In this document: positions 61,112-64,000 of the stretch, one piece after another
Position numbering within the stretch: position 1 is the first letter of the stretch
Layout of the letters: each line of letters starts with the position of its first letter
Assembly (NCBI GenBank): GCA_020634235.1
Contig: JACKCB010000002.1
Coordinates: 620,001 to 684,000 of the forward strand
DNA from: Ardenticatenaceae bacterium
Lineage (GTDB): Bacteria; Chloroflexota; Anaerolineae; Promineifilales; Promineifilaceae
Direction of reading: 5' to 3'
Length of the DNA: 64,000 nt
The notes under the pieces: model-generated
What the model saw: only the letters and a program-made list of their open reading frames with translations
Databases searched by the model: none
Told to the model about the DNA's origin: nothing
Made by a program: the position numbers and the translations under genes

Positions 61112-62533
61112 TCAGGCTGCTGTTTCACCAAATCCTTCAATGCCTGCAAAGGCCTCGCGCTCCAGGTTCTCCTGGAACATGGCCCGGCCGGTCTCGCCAC
61201 GCAGGCGGCGAACTTCGCGCAAGCCCATCGCCCCCAGGATTTCCAGCAGTTGGTCACGCCAGGCAGCCATCAGGTTTTGCAGGCGCTGCGCACCCCAGGC
61301 TGGGGTAAGGCGAGAAGGTAACTGGCAGTTAGCGCTGTTGTGGTTCGTGAACTCCCCGTCGAAGCTGGCTTGCATGGCCACCAGCAGCGGCGTATCCAAA
61401 ACCACGGCATCCAACCCCATGATAATGGCTTTGGGCACATGCTCAGCGGCGACGATACCGCCACTGCCCAACAGCGTCACCTCCTCACGGATGCCGGCTT
61501 TGACAAAGGTCTTGTGCGCTTCCTGGATCAACGTGCTGACAAAGCGCCCATCCGCCCCCGTCCCATGGTAATCCGCTGTCAGATGAAACACGCGCACCCC
61601 CAGCGCATGGTAGTGCAGCAGGGTCTCCGGCGGCCCATATGGCAGGCGCAGCGCCACCAATGTCTCCGGAAAGCAGCGCCGAATCTCATCGTACAGCGCC
61701 GGGTCCCAGGACGCAAGTTCCACCAGGCGTGGCTCAAAAGGCAGGCTGGCGACTTGTGGTCGCTCAGCGGGGGCTACCAGCGGCACAATGTGCGGCCCGG
61801 CCGGGTCACACTGGCGCAAGGTTGCCAGCGGGAGTACCAACAGTGTCTCCACTTTCTGGGCCGCCTGCGCCAGAGCGCGGCAGGCCGCTTCGCTGCGGGC
61901 AGCCGCCGGCGGCGCATCAAACAGCATGGGAATGGGAATGGAGAATGTGTGCGGCACCTGGCCCACAAGCTGGCCATCCGGGCCAAAGCGCAGGTAGTTG
62001 GGCCTGGCCCCGATGTCTACCACCGTGGAGATGAATTCCCGGCCGTGGATGCCATCGCGGGTGGGGCGCACAATTTCCGACATATCGGTCCACATACCAT
62101 CCCAGCCCGCGCCGCCAAACTTGCCGCGATAGCCCGCGCCTTTGACAGGAATGCTGCCGGTCTGGGCTTCGTAGCTGGCGGCATTGACGTGGTTGAAATG
62201 GAAATAGCTGTCACCCAGCTTCTCGCGCAGGGGATTATGGCGAATTTCCACGAAGTCGGGGTGCTGGGTGGTGCAGCGCAGGCAGCCAACACAGTGCTCC
62301 GGCCGGGGCGCAAAACCGCCTATTGGTCCCGAAAAAACACCATACATGCAAGGCCGGCTAAGAACAATCTCCAGGTCGGCGCGATAATGGACGAGCTCTC
62401 TGAGCAAGTGTCTGGCCAACCCCACCTTGCTAACATGGACCGTGAAGCGCGTAGGCCAGGGCACAATATCGGGTGTCTCGGCAGTGTCAATGTGATACCG
62501 GTGATAGGCACCGGGAGAAGCGGTACGTGTCAT
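61112..62533 (-). CDS. Glutamate synthase FMN-domain paralogue
   Basis: 473 residues, first gene of the operon. Its C-terminal half is a glutamate-synthase barrel (HLTADYHGTGADGRFVS, LLGSGGIVAAEHVPKAIIMGLDAVVLD, TPAWGAQRLQNLMAAWRDQ) related to the next gene, but the 3Fe-4S Cys run is missing. The N-terminus carries CVGCLRCTTQHPDF, a partial ferredoxin motif, and KFGGAGWDGMWTDMSEIVRPTRDGIHGRE, where FMN contacts are expected. It may be a non-catalytic or electron-entry partner. Its job is inferred from position. Confidence 0.85.
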   Translation of the reverse strand: MTRTASPGAYHRYHIDTAETPDIVPWPTRFTVHVSKVGLARHLLRELVHYRADLEIVLSRPCMYGVFSGPIGGFAPRPEHCVGCLRCTTQHPDFVEIRHNPLREKLGDSYFHFNHVNAASYEAQTGSIPVKGAGYRGKFGGAGWDGMWTDMSEIVRPTRDGIHGREFISTVVDIGARPNYLRFGPDGQLVGQVPHTFSIPIPMLFDAPPAAARSEAACRALAQAAQKVETLLVLPLATLRQCDPAGPHIVPLVAPAERPQVASLPFEPRLVELASWDPALYDEIRRCFPETLVALRLPYGPPETLLHYHALGVRVFHLTADYHGTGADGRFVSTLIQEAHKTFVKAGIREEVTLLGSGGIVAAEHVPKAIIMGLDAVVLDTPLLVAMQASFDGEFTNHNSANCQLPSRLTPAWGAQRLQNLMAAWRDQLLEILGAMGLREVRRLRGETGRAMFQENLEREAFAGIEGFGETAA

Positions 62534-62866
62534 AGGTTACCCCTGGGCGTTAGTTTATGATGGGCAACGGCTCAGTCTCTCAAGCGCCAGACCGGTTATC
62601 GCTCAGTTGGACTTCCACAGGCCCACCCGGCCGGGACTAGCCGCCACAGCAATGGGTAAAATTGTAGAAGCAAGTTAAGGGGCAGGCAAACAAGAGAAAG
62701 CGTCCCCGTCGCCACTCCTGCGCCAATCACCCCAAACCGCGAAGATTGCCACCGATTCGCGGCCGATTGCCAGGCGCAATACAACTTCAATCCCGGCCAA
62801 ACACAAAGAGGGCCTCCAACTTTGGAGACCCTCTTAATCTTACTGACTGTCCTGCCGGTCGATGAT
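62534..62866. other. Intergenic region with a terminator
   Basis: The 333 bases between the two leftward units hold the terminator at 62807-62834 and a CCCGGCCGGG palindrome at about 62628. No gene is recognised; this must contain the promoter of the glutamate synthase operon, but I see no clear pair of boxes. Confidence 0.5.
62807..62834 (-). terminator. Terminator of the truncated surface-protein gene
   Basis: AGAGGG.CTCCAA and TTGGAG.CCCTCT (62807-62819 with 62822-62834) pair over 12 of 13 positions. On the minus strand it is followed by TTGTGTTTGG. Confidence 0.75.
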
Positions 62867-64000
62867 TTACCGGGCGATGTGGAAGCCGTCTATCACCTCA
62901 CCGGCATAGCCATAGAGCGAGCCGTCCCAGTACATGCTAAAGGTGCAGTTGGTAACAGAACCAAGCGAACCAGGCGTGCAGACGAAGATATCGGCTCCGT
63001 CACCGCTTACGCCGGATACGGCAAAGGCCCCGGCCACGGTCAGGTAAATATCACCATTGGCCGCCAGCCACGCACCCCAGACATCCTCGGAGGAGCTGGT
63101 GTTCAGTCCCACGTCAGAACCATCAAAGTAAATGGCAAACGTGCCGCTGGTATTGGTTCCCAGGCTGGTGGCATTGAAGACAACAAGGTCCTCGTCTGCC
63201 CCACTGGCCCCGGCAACACTGTAAGCGCCCACCGTGCTGATCACCAGGCTGCCATCAGGCAGCAGACCAATGGCATCTACATCTTCGCCGCTGGCGGTCA
63301 GGCCAACATCAGAGCCATCGAAGTAGAGGGCAAAGGTCCCGGCCGTGCTGCTGCCCAGGGAGGTGGGGAAGAACTGGAAGATATCTTCATCATCCAGGGT
63401 ACCAACCCCGGGTACGTCGGCAGTCGTGTTGTTGAAGCTCAAAAGAATGCTGCCGTCGTCGAGAATAGCAAAGGCGTCAATGTCTGTTCGGCCCAGGCCC
63501 ACATCGGAGCCATCAAAGTACATGGACCAGGTGCCGCTGGCAATATCGTAGGCCAGGATATCCTCATCGGCAAAGCTGACCCCGCCGGAACTGCCGCTGG
63601 TGCTGGAGCTGACGTAGATAACGTCATCCCCGGCCGGGGGCGGGGTTGGGCTGGGTGGCGCCGGCGTGCCAGTCGCCGCCGGCGTATTGGTCGGTGTCGG
63701 CGGAGCTGGCGTGTTGGTCACCTTCGACGGTCTCGTGTTGGTTGGTGCCGGTGTGTTGGCTGGCGTCGACGTATTGGTCGGTGTCGGTGGGACTGGTGTA
63801 TTGGTCGCCGTTGGCGTGTTGGTTGAGGTCGGTGGGACTGGTGTATTGGTCGCCGTTGGCGTATTGGTCGCCGTTGGTGGCAGCGGCGTGTTCGTCGGCG
63901 TCGGACCACCCGTGTCTTCCACACAGATCTCCAGGCTCCAACCGTCCAGGCTGCCGCCATCCAGGTTGGCATTGTCATGCACCGTCAGCGTCCAGGTGCC
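62867..64000 (-). CDS. Surface protein C-terminus: P-domain end, Thr/Pro linker, four DGSDVGL repeats (5' truncated)
   Basis: The frame is open to the window edge; the apparent GTG start at 63982 is internal. The first residues (GTWTLTVHDNANLDGGSLDGWSLEIC) match the end of a P/Homo-B domain, found after subtilisin-type proteases. A Thr/Asn/Pro linker made of TNTPxPPT repeats follows (about 110 residues). The rest is four units of about 65 residues, each starting with YFDGSDVGL (the last is YWDGSLYGY) and holding an LPDGSLVIS-like blade, so probably a small propeller. It is secreted and its N-terminal enzyme lies beyond the window. A terminator follows. Confidence 0.8.
   Translation of the reverse strand, partial: GTWTLTVHDNANLDGGSLDGWSLEICVEDTGGPTPTNTPLPPTATNTPTATNTPVPPTSTNTPTATNTPVPPTPTNTSTPANTPAPTNTRPSKVTNTPAPPTPTNTPAATGTPAPPSPTPPPAGDDVIYVSSSTSGSSGGVSFADEDILAYDIASGTWSMYFDGSDVGLGRTDIDAFAILDDGSILLSFNNTTADVPGVGTLDDEDIFQFFPTSLGSSTAGTFALYFDGSDVGLTASGEDVDAIGLLPDGSLVISTVGAYSVAGASGADEDLVVFNATSLGTNTSGTFAIYFDGSDVGLNTSSSEDVWGAWLAANGDIYLTVAGAFAVSGVSGDGADIFVCTPGSLGSVTNCTFSMYWDGSLYGYAGEVIDGFHIAR

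Noticed and set aside
63620..63920. CRISPR-like short repeats
   Set aside because: The regular repeats are codons of a Thr/Pro linker (TNTPxPPT), with no equal spacers or palindromic repeat unit.

Overview
The window is GC-rich (about 60%) bacterial chromosome. Lipoproteins with Thr/Pro-rich linkers, META and PKD surface proteins, a DUF488-RecQ fusion, AbgT, RtcB plus archease, translin and a split glutamate synthase point to a Chloroflexota (Anaerolineae-like) genome; this placement is inference from gene content, not from a marker phylogeny. I see no insertion sequence, phage or CRISPR array. A CCGGCCGG-centred palindrome occurs about 110 times by eye, in genes and gaps alike.

Layout: 0-12 kb carries a histidine-kinase tail, envelope proteins (alpha/beta hydrolase lipoprotein, secreted repeat protein, HtrA-type protease), a pyridoxamine-phosphate-oxidase-like protein, the DUF488-RecQ fusion and a 1087-residue META/PKD lipoprotein. 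12-21 kb has membrane proteins (Bax-inhibitor-1 family, AI-2E family, MFS, AbgT), a GH13 amylase and an M20 dipeptidase. 21.5-34.1 kb is one leftward operon of eight tightly packed genes: a two-module HdrA, MvhD, a giant HdrA-GltD fusion, a second MvhD, MetV, MetF, fused HdrC-HdrB and a Cys-rich protein. This is a MetFV-HdrABC-MvhD type methylene-tetrahydrofolate reductase complex, related in gene content to the Moorella complex.

The most striking point is that the second mvhD gene has an in-frame TGA exactly where its paralogue 5 kb away has a cysteine. The TGA is followed at once by a two-part stem-loop of bacterial SECIS type, and the frame then stays open with family-typical sequence to a stop that overlaps the metV start. 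I read it as a selenoprotein.

34-52 kb has a DUF11/beta-propeller membrane protein, a decayed propeller gene, tRNA-Asp with its own promoter and terminator, a GT9 glycosyltransferase, ComEA, an RNA-repair pair (RtcB, archease) back to back with DUF3467 and translin genes, LipM, a hemolysin-III protein, a TolB-like protein, an M23 peptidase, RNase J and a PP2C phosphatase. 52-64 kb has a sugar ABC importer without an ATPase gene, palindromic MITE-like repeats, a three-gene glutamate synthase and a truncated P-domain surface protein. Several genes have a -10 box placed so that transcription should begin at or next to the start codon, which suggests leaderless mRNAs.
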